Shown piece by piece: positions 47,620-58,449 of a DNA stretch of 64,000 nt. A program made the position numbers and the translations under genes. Position 1 is the stretch's first letter. Each line of letters opens with the position of its first letter. The stretch comes from Pisolithus tinctorius (lineage: Eukaryota; Basidiomycota; Agaricomycetes; Boletales; Pisolithaceae). Location of the stretch: NCBI GenBank assembly GCA_024663395.1, contig JANFAH010000038.1:372001-436000 (forward strand), read 5' to 3'. Under the pieces are notes generated by a model. That model had not been told where the DNA came from, ran no database searches, and was given only the letters and a program-made list of their open reading frames with translations.

Positions 47620-48251
47620 CAGCTACAGTATAATCTACTGTTCTCCACTCTCCCTGATTGCATCCATGATGAGTATGATGCACATCTTGCCTCCTTATTG
47701 CAAGATACAGCAGAAGACACTTCCCCTTCATCCTCTCTTCCAACAGGGCCTCATTCATGAAGTTTTTATTTGCTTCACTGAGAAGATGGTTTGTGGGAGA
47801 AAGTTGTGATCCCCTATGCTCCTGTCCCCCCACAGACCCCCAACACTTGACCCCTGTTGACATCTGACTCACCCTGTCTGCTTTTGGATGTACTATATCA
47901 GCATCAGATCAGTGCTGCCTCTCTGTCATCCCACTTCGGCCCAAAGGAAGTCTCTTTGAGATGTGACATGCACAGCCTCCCCCTAATGCAATTCCAGTGC
48001 GCTTTCCCAGTTCCTGACATTACTTGACTCATACTTTGACATTCTGACTGTCTTTGACTCACTTATTGCCAATACTTACCAGTCTTTTGGCCTTGCTTAC
48101 TGATTCTTTGCTTTTTGGCTTACTTATCCTTACCAATGCTCACCAATGCTTTCTAAGATGATTACCCACCACTTACATTCCTTACTCATCAGTTACCAAT
48201 CACTTACCAAGTGTTTGCACCTTGTTTTCCATAGGCAACGCCCCTGTACTG

Positions 48252-48259
48252 TATATAAA
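48252..48259 (+). promoter_or_regulatory. TATA box in LTR-like element, copy 2
   Basis: TATATAAA, followed by a CACTGTACTTAG-type segment, at the position corresponding to the box of copy 1. Confidence 0.55.
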
Positions 48260-48721
48260 TCACTGTACTTAGATAGAAAAAAGAGAAGAAGACGTCAGAG
48301 AGCCCCTCTTGCTCCCAATTTATCATCTCTCAGTAAATCATTCAGCAGCTTTGATAATTGAGACTTTGTTAAGGGTCTAACTATCATCTACTTCACTTAT
48401 TAACATCTATCATCGATCTACTTTGCTCCAAGCCCTTCCTGAGCTCAGTGCAGCCCAGGACATCAAATTAAGTCATCATCCATCCTTCTGTAGGCTGACA
48501 GCAGTCTACCCCATCACAATCTATTGCATTCTTGCTCCCTCTTCATCAGGAGCACCCCCAACCCTCAGCACTCATCTTTGAGTGTTGTAGTTTGCAAAAA
48601 CCCTCCCAAATCAAAGGTTCTACCATCTAGGTACTGCATAGGCACACCACCACTTGCTCTTTTTGTCTTTTGTGTTGGTTTTGGTTGGTTACCACCACTG
48701 AACCTCACTTTGACTCACAGC

Positions 48722-49868
48722 ATGACATCCTCAGAGATAGCATGGGTTGGTGATCAGTTGATTAGGTAGGCTGCATACTGGATAGCATCCCCCCAATATT
48801 TATTTGGCAGTCCAGTGTCTTTTAGCATCACCCATGCACTTTCAACAAGTGTGCAGTTCATCCGCTCAGTGACACCATTCTCTGGACCCCTTTCAACTTG
48901 AGGTAGGCCTTGAACTCATCTGAGCCACACTCCCCACCTCTGTCACTCTGAAAATAATTTGCTTTTTTGCCAGTTTCAACTTCAGCTCAAGCGAAGTAGT
49001 CTTTCACTGAGGGGAAGACTTCATCCTTAGATTTTATTAGTTTAACCACAAGGTGGTGTGAGTGAGCATCAATGAAGGTTACAAAGTAGTGGTGTCCAGT
49101 TTGGGCTGTAGTCTCCATGGGGCCACATACATCAGAGTATGTCTGGTAGAGTACTGTTGGGCTTTCAATGTTTGACTTGACAGGTATCACCTTATGGTGT
49201 TGCTTCCCTTCAAGGCAAGGTTGGCATACTGAGTTCAAGTGCTCAGTGCCAGTAAGCTCCATGCCTTCAACCATTCCTGCTTTAACCAGTTTAAGCACAG
49301 ATTTTATATTTGCATGCCCAAGACATCAATGCCACAAGTCAAGTGTGGCTACAGACTTTGGTGCTGCAGCTGCGAGTGCCAGGAAGTAAGGGTAGGGTCA
49401 AGTAGTGGAGATGGTCCTTGTACAACAAGTGCTCCATGACTCAGAGAGTGAGTCCTTGCTGCAAGGATGTAGAGTGAGCCTTGACAATGACCCATGCCTA
49501 CAGTGTCTGTACTGTCAGTGATTGAGCATGTTCCACCCATGAAGGTGACCTAGACATTTCTAGTGGCAAGGTATGCCACCAAGAGGAGGTTTGCACTGAG
49601 ATCTGGAATGAAATAGACCTTCTGTAGTAGGATTCTACTGGTCTTCCCATTTGGAAGATCCATACAAAGTTTGATCTGTCCAATGGCAGTAGCAGGAATT
49701 GTGCTCCCACTGCCAATGACTACAGGCTGTGGGGGTGAGAGCATCTTTAGCAAAGTGAACCATTTCCACTGACAGCACATATTCACAGAGGCACTGGAGT
49801 CTATGACCCAGCACATGTGCAGATTCTTGCCATTGTCAGTGGCCATGAAGAGACATAGAGCACTGTCT
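48722..49868 (-). pseudogene. Copia-A protease and integrase (truncated)
   Basis: Protease: CWVIDSSASVNMCCQW (DSSAS for the usual DSGAS). GAG-pre-integrase: LTGTEHLNSVCQPCLEGKQHH. Integrase core: YQTYSDVCGPMETT, then YFVTFIDAHSHHLVVKLI, and after a gap GPENGVTERMNCTLVESAW. It stops at the border with the 1.85 kb element near AYLIN. Confidence 0.8.
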
Positions 49869-50640
49869 TCAGCAGGTGAGATGTGCATTTTTAGCAACAA
49901 GTTTGTCCTCCTTAGGCTTATCCTTTTCAGCCTGTGACAGGGACTTGGCTGCCTCATCAGCCTTCTTCTTGTAGCAGTCATCTTCAACATGGTTTGTCTT
50001 CTTGCAATAGCTGCAAGCCTTTTTCTTTTTCTTGTCATTCCTCTTTCCCTTTTTGTTAGGTGTCTTTGTTATGAGGGTAGTTTGTGCTGAAGAAGAGGTG
50101 TGATGAGACTTCTCTTCTATCAAGACTTGGGAAATGACAGAGTCTGGAGTTAGTTTCTCATTGGACAACATGAGTATAATGTGAAGGGTTGAGTATGAGG
50201 TTGGAAGGGAGATGACCATGGCTATGGCAACAAGAGAGTCTTTGAGGGGCTGTCCAAGAGACTTTAGGATTGTTGCCTTCTGCCACATGGCATTAAGCTG
50301 CATCTCCATCGAGATGTCATCTGCTAGGGTACCACAAAATAGTTCACTGATAAGGTAGGCTATTGTTTGTTTCCCTTTGCCTTCATAGCACTCGCATAGC
50401 TTTCTCCAGACTTCTGCCACTGTCATGGCATGCAGAACACCACTAAGTGGGTTGTCCTTTAGAGTAAGTGTGATTTGAGCCCTTGCTTCTTTATCCTTGT
50501 AGTGCCAGTCTGCACATGCAACTGGATCAGCTGCTGCATCAGGTGCCTTCAACTTTCCTTCTACGAGCTCCCAAAGTCCACAGACATCTAGGATCATCAT
50601 GATTCGGTACTTCCATGTCTGGAAGTTTGAACCATTGTCT
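49869..50640 (-). CDS. Copia-A Gag with zinc knuckle
   Basis: From about DNGSNFQTWKYRIMMILDVCG (50640) through WHYKDKEARAQITLTL and GKGKQTIAYLISELF, ending with a Lys-rich stretch and the knuckle CSYCKKTNHVEDDC (C-x2-C-x4-H-x4-C). This is the usual UBN2-type Copia Gag. The extreme N-terminus is in a different frame from the preceding bases. Confidence 0.78.
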
Positions 50641-50697
50641 TCAAGGGATGGTATGTCATAGAGTCAACTGGAGGCTTGAGTAGCTTTACCCAAAGGT

Positions 50698-51468
50698 GTA
50701 GTAGAGGTTCACAGAAATATCTATACAAAGTAATCTCAGTCACATGCATGTAGCAACAACATCTGTTTGATTTACCTATATGAAGTAATCTAGGTGTGAG
50801 AATGAGTATTGTAAAGGAATGGAAAACATTCATGCTCACCTCAGTTGTGCACATGTAGCGACAACGTCTGAGGTGATGAAGGTACAGTACAAAGCTATAT
50901 ATCTCTAAGTGTAACAATACTGAAACCTGTTGGAGTTTATCACTTTTACCTTAGTTGTGGTTCACTGAGCACAGCATTATGTAATCCAAAAGCGGACACT
51001 TAGCAGTTTATTTTTCCTTACTGCACCTCAGCTTCAACCAACTTGAAGTCTGAAGTGGGACTCCTTCCATTCATTATATTGGAACACTTACTTACCTACC
51101 TACAGTATATTCCTCTCTATAGGTAGTTAATTGTTTAGCTTCAACCAACTTGAAGTCTGAGTATATTCCTCTCTATAGACTTGACAATCCTGCAGCTCGT
51201 CATCCTCCAAAAAAACCCTTGGGTGTTGAACCCAGAGTTTACATGACAAGGGTGGTCTTGTTGTGAGATGCACTACATTCTTTGTAAGTAACAAGAGAAC
51301 ACATACATAAATGCAAGACACAATGAATACAATAAGCACAAGGGCACAAAAGTTGATTGCATGGTTATCAGTAATGTAAAGTATGAAAACCTTAAAATGG
51401 AAAGTAACTCTCACATCTTGGAGTGGACATGTTCAGAAAGGACTACATATGACTTGCCAAATCTAACA
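50698..51468 (-). repeat. Single Copia LTR between two Copia bodies
   Basis: On the minus strand a G-rich polypurine tract (CTTGAGGGGGGG) is followed by TGTTAGATTTGGC, a classic Copia 3' LTR start at 51468. The other end is placed near 50698 from the CTACTACA border before Copia-A Gag and is approximate. Two copies of a CTTCAACCAACTTGAAGTCTG word lie at about 51033 and 51141. Confidence 0.55.
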
Positions 51469-53320
51469 CCCCCCCTCAAGTTGGATGTAGACTGAGCTTG
51501 ACAGCAAAATGTTTCACTTTGGGTGATGGCAAGGCTTTCATCAAGGTATCAGCAATCATATCAGCAGTCAGGCAATGGATCAGACAGATCTTGCCATTTT
51601 CAACAACCCAGTGGATGAAGTGGAAATGGATGTCAATATGTTTGGTGCATGCATGATACTGATGGTCTTTGGTGAGTGCAATAGCTGATTGATTATCTGA
51701 GAACAATGTGGTTGGCTCGGCGAGTGGCCCAAATAGCTCTCTGATGAGCAACTGAAGCCATAAGGCTTCCTTGGCTGTGTGGGTAGCTGCCACATACTTG
51801 CTCTCTGTCATCGACAGTGAGATGATTTCCTGTCGTTTGTTTAGAAGACCACAATATGGCTCCACCATTGATTAGGAATGTGTACCCAGAGACTGCCCTA
51901 CAGTCTTCTGCCATACTGCCATCTGTGTCAGCATATCCAATGAGCACTTTCAATACTCCACCATATGTCAATCTCAAGTCCTTCATTCCAAGGAGGTAAC
52001 AGTAAATTCTTCTGACTGTGTCCCAATGGGGCATCCCAGGGTTTCCAGAGAAGCATGAGATGGTAGTGACAGCATACGAGATATCAGGGCAAGTGCCAAG
52101 AGAGGCATACATCAGTGAACTGACAGCCTCACAGTACGGTATGTGTTTCATTGCAGCAAACTCAGTGCCAGTGGAGGGTGACTGACTGGAATGGAGCTTT
52201 GTGCTAGGCTCCATGGGATTTGATACCAGCTTTAGTTCATTGAAACTGAAACAACAAATGATCAACTCGATGTAGGGATGCTGGCACAAGGATATAGTGT
52301 GGTCATCTCTGTTCCTTGTCACTTCTATCCCGAGTAACCAGTGGAGCTTGCTGAGGTCAGTGATCTCGACATGTTTTCTGATGTCCTTCTTAAACTCCTC
52401 AATTTCACTTAGAAGCATAGCAGCAATGGTGCAGTTGTCAATGTGTACAACAATGATTATGAGCTCACTGGTGCTGCATCATCGAAAATATATGGCTTGG
52501 TTGACAGAACATTGGGTGAACTTTAGCTTGTCTACTAATATTTCAACTAGCCTGTGGTACCAGCGATGACCACTTTGCTTTAGGCCATACAGAGTTTTGC
52601 GAAGATGACAGACCTTGCACAGGTGATCAGCAGATTCAAATCTGGGAGGCTGGTGCATGTAGATGATTTCATTGTTGGTGAGTGTGCCATTTAGATATGC
52701 CCATTTAATGTCTATCTGATGGAGTTCTAGATCAGAGCAAGCAGCCATCATGAGCACAATGCAAATGGACACAAGTGTTGCCACAGGTGCAAAAGTATTG
52801 AAGTAGTTGATCCCTTCAACCTGTGAAAAGCCTTGGGCTACAAGCCTGGCTTTGTGTTGCACAACATCTCCTGTGGCATCCTTCTTGGCTCTGAACACCC
52901 ATTTTGAACCTACAACATGCCAATGAGTTCCCAGGTTCCTGCATTTCGCAGCATGGCTAACTCCTCTCTTATTCTGCCTTCCCATTGTGGCCAGTCAGGA
53001 TGGCAACAAGCTTCAGCCAGCAAGCTGGGCTTGAGGGCCTCTGTCTCAGTGGTAACCTCGTCCATGGTCATAGCAAGGTTGATGTTGCAAAGAACATCAT
53101 CAGGGTCTTCTATGATGGATGCGAGCAGGGCTGCAGCTCCATCCTCCCCCTCAAGTCTGGCTGGATTTGCTTGGTCTTCGACAACAGTAGGTAGCTGGAC
53201 TCCTATGGGTATTTCGGGTACACCATGGCAATTGGTGCTTCCTTTTCCAGTGAGAATCTCTGTGAGACATTGGCTAGGCTTACAGATTCATTTTGTGGCA
53301 GGTGGTTCAGCTGGAGGTGG
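51469..53320 (-). pseudogene. Copia-B reverse transcriptase and RNase H
   Basis: On the minus strand: WHVVGSKWVFRAKKDATGDV, KARLVAQGFSQVEGINYF, WAYLNGTL, LYGLKQSGHRWYHR, the catalytic box VVHIDNCTIA (the usual VDD reads IDN), YCEAVSSLMYASLGTCPDISYA, and the RNase H end KEALWLQLLIRELFG, DNQSAIALTKD. Loss of the second catalytic Asp and a stop after AIYFR show it is dead. It continues at 63045 beyond Gypsy-3. Confidence 0.85.
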
Positions 53321-53772
53321 TGTTACGTTTCACCCCTAACTTTTCCTTTCCTGAACAATTACCTTGCTTTTGATCCGATGGACTTAGTTTCCTTTTAGAG
53401 CCGTCTTCTCTCTGATCCGACGGCTCTCTATTTCTACCACTAGCGTTACTGGCTCGATTACATGCTTAGGACATGTGTCGTCATTGTTCAACCAATGGCG
53501 TAGTTACCTCGTTACATGCAGATGCCTCATGGTCCGTTTCTGTGTAGTATTTAGACTGCCGGCTCAAGTCCTGGAAACCCAGACTTGAGCTGCTCAATCA
53601 TACGCAGCATTCTCAGAACTTCACCCTCAGTGTCCCTAACAAGGACCACTCTTACTGGCGTTGCCCTAAAAATCCTCTGTCGTTTACAGAGGTTACTGCA
53701 GCCATTTGCTCAGTAGAAACCACAGTCTGTGTTTGAGCTCTCCCTACGTCTTGACTTCGGTCGAGCGTAACA
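53321..53772 (+). repeat. Gypsy-3 5' LTR
   Basis: 452 bp, TGTTACGTTTCACC to GCGTAACA. It differs from the 3' LTR by about seven substitutions and one base indel near the end. The substitutions I found are all G/A at a CpG or CpA site. Confidence 0.95.
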
Positions 53773-53847
53773 AAAGCTCAAGTCTACAGCCTTTGGCCGA
53801 ATCAGTCACTGCTTAGTGAACCACCACAAACCCCCGAAACAACCGAT

Positions 53848-53862
53848 GTTGGGCGCCGTTGC
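53848..53862 (+). other. Possible primer-binding site of Gypsy-3
   Basis: TTGGGCGCCGTTGCG resembles the TGGCGCC-type primer-binding sites of fungal Gypsy elements. It lies about 75 bp inside the LTR, which is farther than usual, so the assignment is uncertain. Confidence 0.3.
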
Positions 53863-54070
53863 GACCCACTCATGAAGAATCGTCATCTGACAAAGAACAG
53901 GAGAGTACTGTCACTGACACCTCCTCCAACAAACCCGAACAACCAGATAGAGGCTTTACCTCAGGTATCCTCTCGAACCTCTTTTCTCAGTCACTCGCAT
54001 CGCTTGGCACCCCCATCCAACCGATTCCCCCACCACTTTTCCCTGCACACCTGCCCCCATCCCCGAATAC

Positions 54071-54971
54071 GATGTCTGGTTCATCATTGAAGGCACCGGT
54101 CGGCAATGCCACCAAAGCTACTGAACTAAAGATTGGTGCTCCAACTGATTTCGATGGAGACCAAAAAAACGCTATGAGCTGGCTGTACTCTGTACAGACC
54201 TACCTCCTAGTCAACGAAGAATTGTACGACACTGACACCAAAAAGGTGGTCTACACCTTGTCATACATGAAGAAAGGAGTCGCCCGTTCCTGGGCTGCCA
54301 CCTACCAGAAAATAGCTCTGGAGAAGACTACTCCAAGCTTTGGAACCTTCACTGATTTTGTGAAGAATTTTAAGGAGTCTTTCACCTCTGCCGATACCGC
54401 AGGAACTGCAATTGCCAAATTGTGTACCCTGAAACAGAAAGAATCGGTCGAACAGTATATCACCGATTTCCGAACTGCCGCCGCTGACTCAACCATTACG
54501 GAGGATGTCACCTTGATTGAGTTCTTCTCCCAAGGACTCAAACCTTTCATCGCAAATAGAATCCATATGATGGAAACCACTCCTACCAAGATTACCGAGT
54601 GGTACACCCAAGCGCAAAAATTCGACACAAAGTGGAGAAAGGTCAATGAATTCTCCACAAAGAAAGAAAAGAAAACATTCCACCCTAGGAACAATTTTGC
54701 TGAAGAAAAAGATCCAAACGCTATGGACATGGATGGAGTGAGACTCTCCAAAGAAGAACGAGACTGTCATATCAAAGAAGGAAGATGTTTCGGTTGCGGA
54801 AACAAGGGACATCTCTCCCGAGAATGTCCAGACAAGGGGAAAACTCCCCAGAAGAAAGTAAAGAAAATCCACAAAATTGTGGAAGTAGAAGAAAGTGATG
54901 ATGAAGAAAAAGTCGCTGGTCCGTCCATTGCTCTGGTAAACATTGCTAGAGCCCTTGGGAAGGATTTTTAA
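54071..54971 (+). CDS. Gypsy-3 Gag
   Basis: The likely start is MSGSSLKAPVGNATKATEL, the conserved start of this Gag type, although the frame is open from 53859. The body carries FDGDQKNAMSWLYSVQTYLL, MKKGVARSWAATYQ, FKESFTSADTAGTAIAKL and a CCHC knuckle, CFGCGNKGHLSREC. It builds the particle and binds RNA. No stop interrupts it. Confidence 0.9.
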
Positions 54972-54985
54972 ATGGGAACTCTGCA

Positions 54986-55296
54986 TTGACGCCAGATGTT
55001 CCCCAAACTAAGGACAGTCTAGTTTCTGTTGCACCTGTACTTGTAACATCTACACCGGAATGTACTATGCAGATCCCCATTTCCCTCTACACATCAGAAA
55101 CTACCCTGAAAGTCGTCAACACTACTGCTCTGGTTGACTCCGGAGCCGAGATCTCTTGCATCAATTGGGGTTTTGTGCGAAAACACTGAATCCCCACTCA
55201 ATGCCTCACCAAACCCATCCTCACCAAAAACACTGATGGAACCCAGAACTCAAAAGGAAGAATACTGTTTTCCGCCACTCTCTACTTTAAAGTTAA
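54986..55296 (+). pseudogene. Gypsy-3 protease, first part
   Basis: VNTTALVDSGAEISCINWGF is the aspartic protease active site. A TGA after GFVRKH, then LYFKVK, where a PIF/Harbinger element is inserted after TAA. The frame resumes at 58450 as DSSTSPFF. Confidence 0.85.
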
Positions 55297-55350
55297 GGCG
55301 CCGTTCACCCTCCGAAGTCGAAGTCGAAAACTTCGACTTCGACTTCAGCA

Positions 55351-55454
55351 ATGTAGTCACATGATGATTATATAAGCTGTGCATGCTCGTGCAAATGCAA
55401 AGTCCAAGTTTCGGCCTTCTGCTTTAGTAATGTAGTCATGTGATGATTATATAA
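55351..55454 (+). promoter_or_regulatory. Duplicated promoter-like box with TATA in the Harbinger left end
   Basis: A segment of about 25 bp ending ATGATTATATAAG, with an ATGTAGTCAYATG-type lead, occurs at 55351-55375 and again at 55430-55454, 79 bp apart. Both carry a TATATAA box. The second lies about 60 bp before the transposase start at 55517. Confidence 0.6.
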
Positions 55455-55516
55455 GACAACAACACAACTTGTAGTTCAATAGATAACATTGTGATAACAG
55501 ATCAAACAACTCTGCT

Positions 55517-56833
55517 ATGGATCTTGAAGCACAGCTGCTCCAGCACCATTGTCGTCGCCGTCTTGCTGCACTTGTAGTAGCAGTGATGATCCAGGTGCTA
55601 TGCCTCTATGACCTCCTTTTTCATTCTGACTCAGAACCAATCCCCTACCATACCTCAATCCTGACTGGTGAGGGGTGGATGCTAGAGCTCCTGAATGGTC
55701 ATCCAGACAGGATACAGACTTGCCTTGGTGTCAGCCATGGGGTTTTTGATCACCTGATGCAGGTGCTCACCCATCATGGTTTTGTGCCTTCTCGCAATGG
55801 AGTTTCTGTGGAGGAACAACTTGGGATATTCCTCTACACCTGTGTTACTGGGTTGTCATCCCGGCATGTTGCTGAGAGGTTCCAGCACTCACCAGGGACC
55901 ATCACTAGGTAGGGAGTTCATTGGACTGTCTGATATTTTTCTCACAATTTTTTAGATATTTCAAAGCAATGTTGGCTTTCTTTTCTGGGGGACAATTCTA
56001 TGCATCCCAAGTGCAATTCCCCACCAACAACACTCCCATATCAACTATGATTACTAGTGACCCATGCTTCCGATTTTTCCAGGATTATATGTATTGGTGC
56101 AGTTGATGGCACTCATATTCGAGCATTCACTGCTGCTGAGGACCAGCCTTACATGAGGAACCAGAAGGGCTACCTATCTCAAAACTGTCTCTTCATTTGT
56201 GATTTTGACTTCTTCTTCACATATGCCCTCACTGGCTTTGATGGGTCAACTGCAGATGCAACCATGTGGCATGATGCACACAGGAATGACTTGCACATGC
56301 CACCTGGGAAGTACCTTCTTGCAGATGCAGGGTTTGGGACCTGTGATGCACTTCTGGTTCCCTATCGAGGTGTTCGTTACCATCTGAAAGAATGGTGCCA
56401 GGCTGGATTAAGGTAAGTTGCTATTCCATTCTGCTCAGTGTACCTGTAACTTCTATTTTATAGACCTCAAAACTGAGAGGAGTTATTCAACCTTCGCCAT
56501 GCTGGACTTAGAAATGCCATTGAACGGATATTTGGTGTTATAAAACGCAGGTGGAGGATTCTTCAAATTCCCCCTGAATATAGCATCCACACCCAAACTC
56601 AAGTACCTGCTGCTCTCTGTGCCCTCCACAATTTCATACGGCACTATGATCCAGAAGAGTTCTTTGACCCTGAACTTGCCATGGACATAGGAGAGGATGA
56701 TGGTATTGGAAGCCTTGGTGATGGACCAGCAGATGCTGCAGAGAGGAGAAGGGCTGATAATAGGCGTGACAACATTGCAGAGGAGATGTGGATTGACTAT
56801 CAGCACCAGCTTACAATTAGGGGCCTTCTCTGA
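55517..56833 (+). pseudogene. PIF/Harbinger DDE transposase
   Basis: Starts MDLEAQLLQHHCRRRLAALV. Exon 1 runs to 55908 (HSPGTITR) and joins in phase over the intron 55909-55955 to YFKAMLAFFSGG. The catalytic triad is visible as CIGAVDGTHI, LLADAGFGT and NAIERIFGVIKRRW. It ends QHQLTIRGLL. A one-base shift near 56088 precedes CIGAVDG, an intron lies at about 56413-56462, and a TGA at 56474-56476 stands where CGA (Arg) fits (PQN, stop, EELFNLRH). The protein cuts and inserts the element in intact copies. Confidence 0.88.
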
Positions 56834-56972
56834 GCCTGAACATTCAGATTTCATGGTGTACAAATATATGTTCTTACAATTGTTTCACACTCATGTAGAA
56901 AAATAACTTCCATTGTCAATAGGAAGCTAGTCATAGTCATGTACATTTTATTATGTACATGTTTGTAAAAAG

Positions 56973-57019
56973 GGGGGGGGGGGGACTTGAGAGGATATGC
57001 AGGGGGGGGGGGGGGGGTA
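56973..57019 (+). repeat. Two long G tracts between the convergent Harbinger genes
   Basis: Two runs of 13 or more G lie about 20 bp apart, followed at 57036 by a run of A. Together they could form a quadruplex on the plus strand. Runs like these are also prone to assembly error. Confidence 0.7.
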
Positions 57020-57055
57020 CATTTGTATATTGTAAAAAAAAAACAAGACAAACAC

Positions 57056-58339
57056 CTATCTCTGCCCATCCCAGTACTTCATCAGCCAACGCTGCACCCA
57101 AATCTGCTTCGCCGGCTCCTGATGCTTGAGGAAAATGTTCACTTCATCCGGGGTCGCGCTGAGGAAGTAGTCGCCGATGTCGATCCGATTGTCTGTTGAG
57201 AGCTGCGGCATGCTGTTGATGTAGTCCATGGCAGCGTCGACGAGGGGATTGGTAGTGGGTGGTGGGGGCAATGGGGCAGCGATCGCGTGCGTGAAATTAT
57301 CGAGCCTGGAGGTGATGGCAGCGATGAATGAACTGCAATCTTCTTCAGCGCGCGCTTTGGCCAATGGGGGCCGAGAGCGCTTCGATCCACCTTTGGACAT
57401 CGCAACGGATTCAGCTTTCCTTTTTCCGCGACTGATGCTGGTGACGGCCGATGACGATGATGACCCGGCTGACGCATGCAACAAAAAACTTGATGGTGCG
57501 GAAGGGGGGATGGAGTTCAGATCCACGGACTGCGTGTCCTCGCGACGGTGAGCGTTGAGAGCGTGCGTCATGTCGAGGAGGGAGAGGGAGGGAGGGGGGG
57601 TAGGAATGGTTGAAGCGGTGGGGGGTGCGGTAGAGGCAGGAGTATCGAAGGCAGAGGTCATGGTTGTACAAGGCACGGTAGTGGCATGTGGCTGGTAGAT
57701 AAACCGACCTCAGCTGTGTGAGGGGAGAAGGAGCTCGACGCTGGTGAAGTGGGGGAACCCGGAATTGCGAAACGGCTTCGCGTCTTTGTGCGCCTGACTA
57801 GATGTTAGTGGATGATCCGACAAGGAAAAAACTACATTACCTTTACATACCAATCCCAAAGATCGGCGTTGTCCAGCGAGATCATCGCACCGTGCTCGTC
57901 GTCGTAAGCAAAGCCAGAGGCCACCGATTTAAGATCGGCGACGGTGTAGTAGGATTTTTTAAGCTGGATAATTGTTAGCAAGGCAAGAAAAAAGAATGAT
58001 ACGACGACTTACCGCCTTGAACTTCCGCTCACACGATTCAGCTGTCTTATCGCCATTATCCGGACCCGGTGGATGATTATGAGCCATGTGGGCTGCTGCG
58101 GCATTCCACATAGCCTTCTTAAAGTTCCCATCACTGGCCTGTGAAAGATGAGAGGCCAAGAAATCCAATAACGTGCCTTCCTCCTCTGTTGTCCATACCG
58201 CAGCTTTCTTGCGAGTCCTGGGTGGAGGCAGGGGGTTCCGCGGGTCTAGAGGATTGATTGTAAGGCCGTGTGAGTGCAACGAGCGGGTTGATCCCGCAGA
58301 TGAGCCAGACATTCGATGATCGTAGTAACCAGGTGACAA
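57056..58339 (-). CDS. Harbinger-associated Myb/SANT-like protein
   Basis: On the minus strand the first exon (from 58339) reads MSPGYYDHRMSGSSAGS, then WTTEEEGTLLDFLASHLSQ and KTAESCERKFKAV. After an intron near 57962-58012 come KKSYYTVADLKSVASGF and YDDEHGAMISLDNADLWDWY. After another near 57797-57850 come KPFRNSGFPHFTSVE and a linker to a basic, Ser-rich part (RGKRKAESVAMSKGGSKRSR), ending WLMKYWDGQR at 57056. In two-gene PIF/Harbinger elements this protein binds the ends and brings in the transposase. Stops in the linker mean exact joins are uncertain. Confidence 0.7.
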
Positions 58340-58449
58340 TGGTTCGTACCTCAGGTGGATGCACGTGACAGTTCACATCACGTGAGCCTCTTAACCAAAG
58401 CTGAAGTTGAAAACTTGGACTTCGCATTCGCAGGGTGAACAGCGCCTAA

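Larger units (their letters stand above)
46908..48718 (+). mobile_element. 1.85 kb LTR-like element, copy 2
   Basis: Starts TGTCACACACC and ends TTTGACTCACA like copy 1 and is alignable along its whole length, but clearly diverged and CpG-poor. The left flank (Gypsy-2, GGTGG) and right flank (Copia-A, GCATG) do not share a target duplication. The copy therefore now joins two unrelated elements. Confidence 0.8.
48722..51468 (-). mobile_element. Copia-A: 5' part of an old Copia element
   Basis: On the minus strand: an LTR (51468 to about 50698), Gag, zinc knuckle, protease and the first two thirds of integrase. It is cut off at 48722 by the 1.85 kb element, so RT and the 3' LTR are missing. 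The DNA is CpG-poor. Confidence 0.75.
55297..58446 (+). mobile_element. PIF/Harbinger transposon, two-gene type
   Basis: 3150 bp with ends GGCGCCGTTCACCCT (left) and its inverted match GGCGCTGTTCACCCT (right), flanked by TAA (55294-55296 and 58447-58449). Removing it with one TAA restores the Gypsy-3 frame LYFKVKDSSTSPFF. It encodes a DDE transposase (plus) and a convergent Myb/SANT-like protein (minus), the standard PIF/Harbinger pair. Confidence 0.95.
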
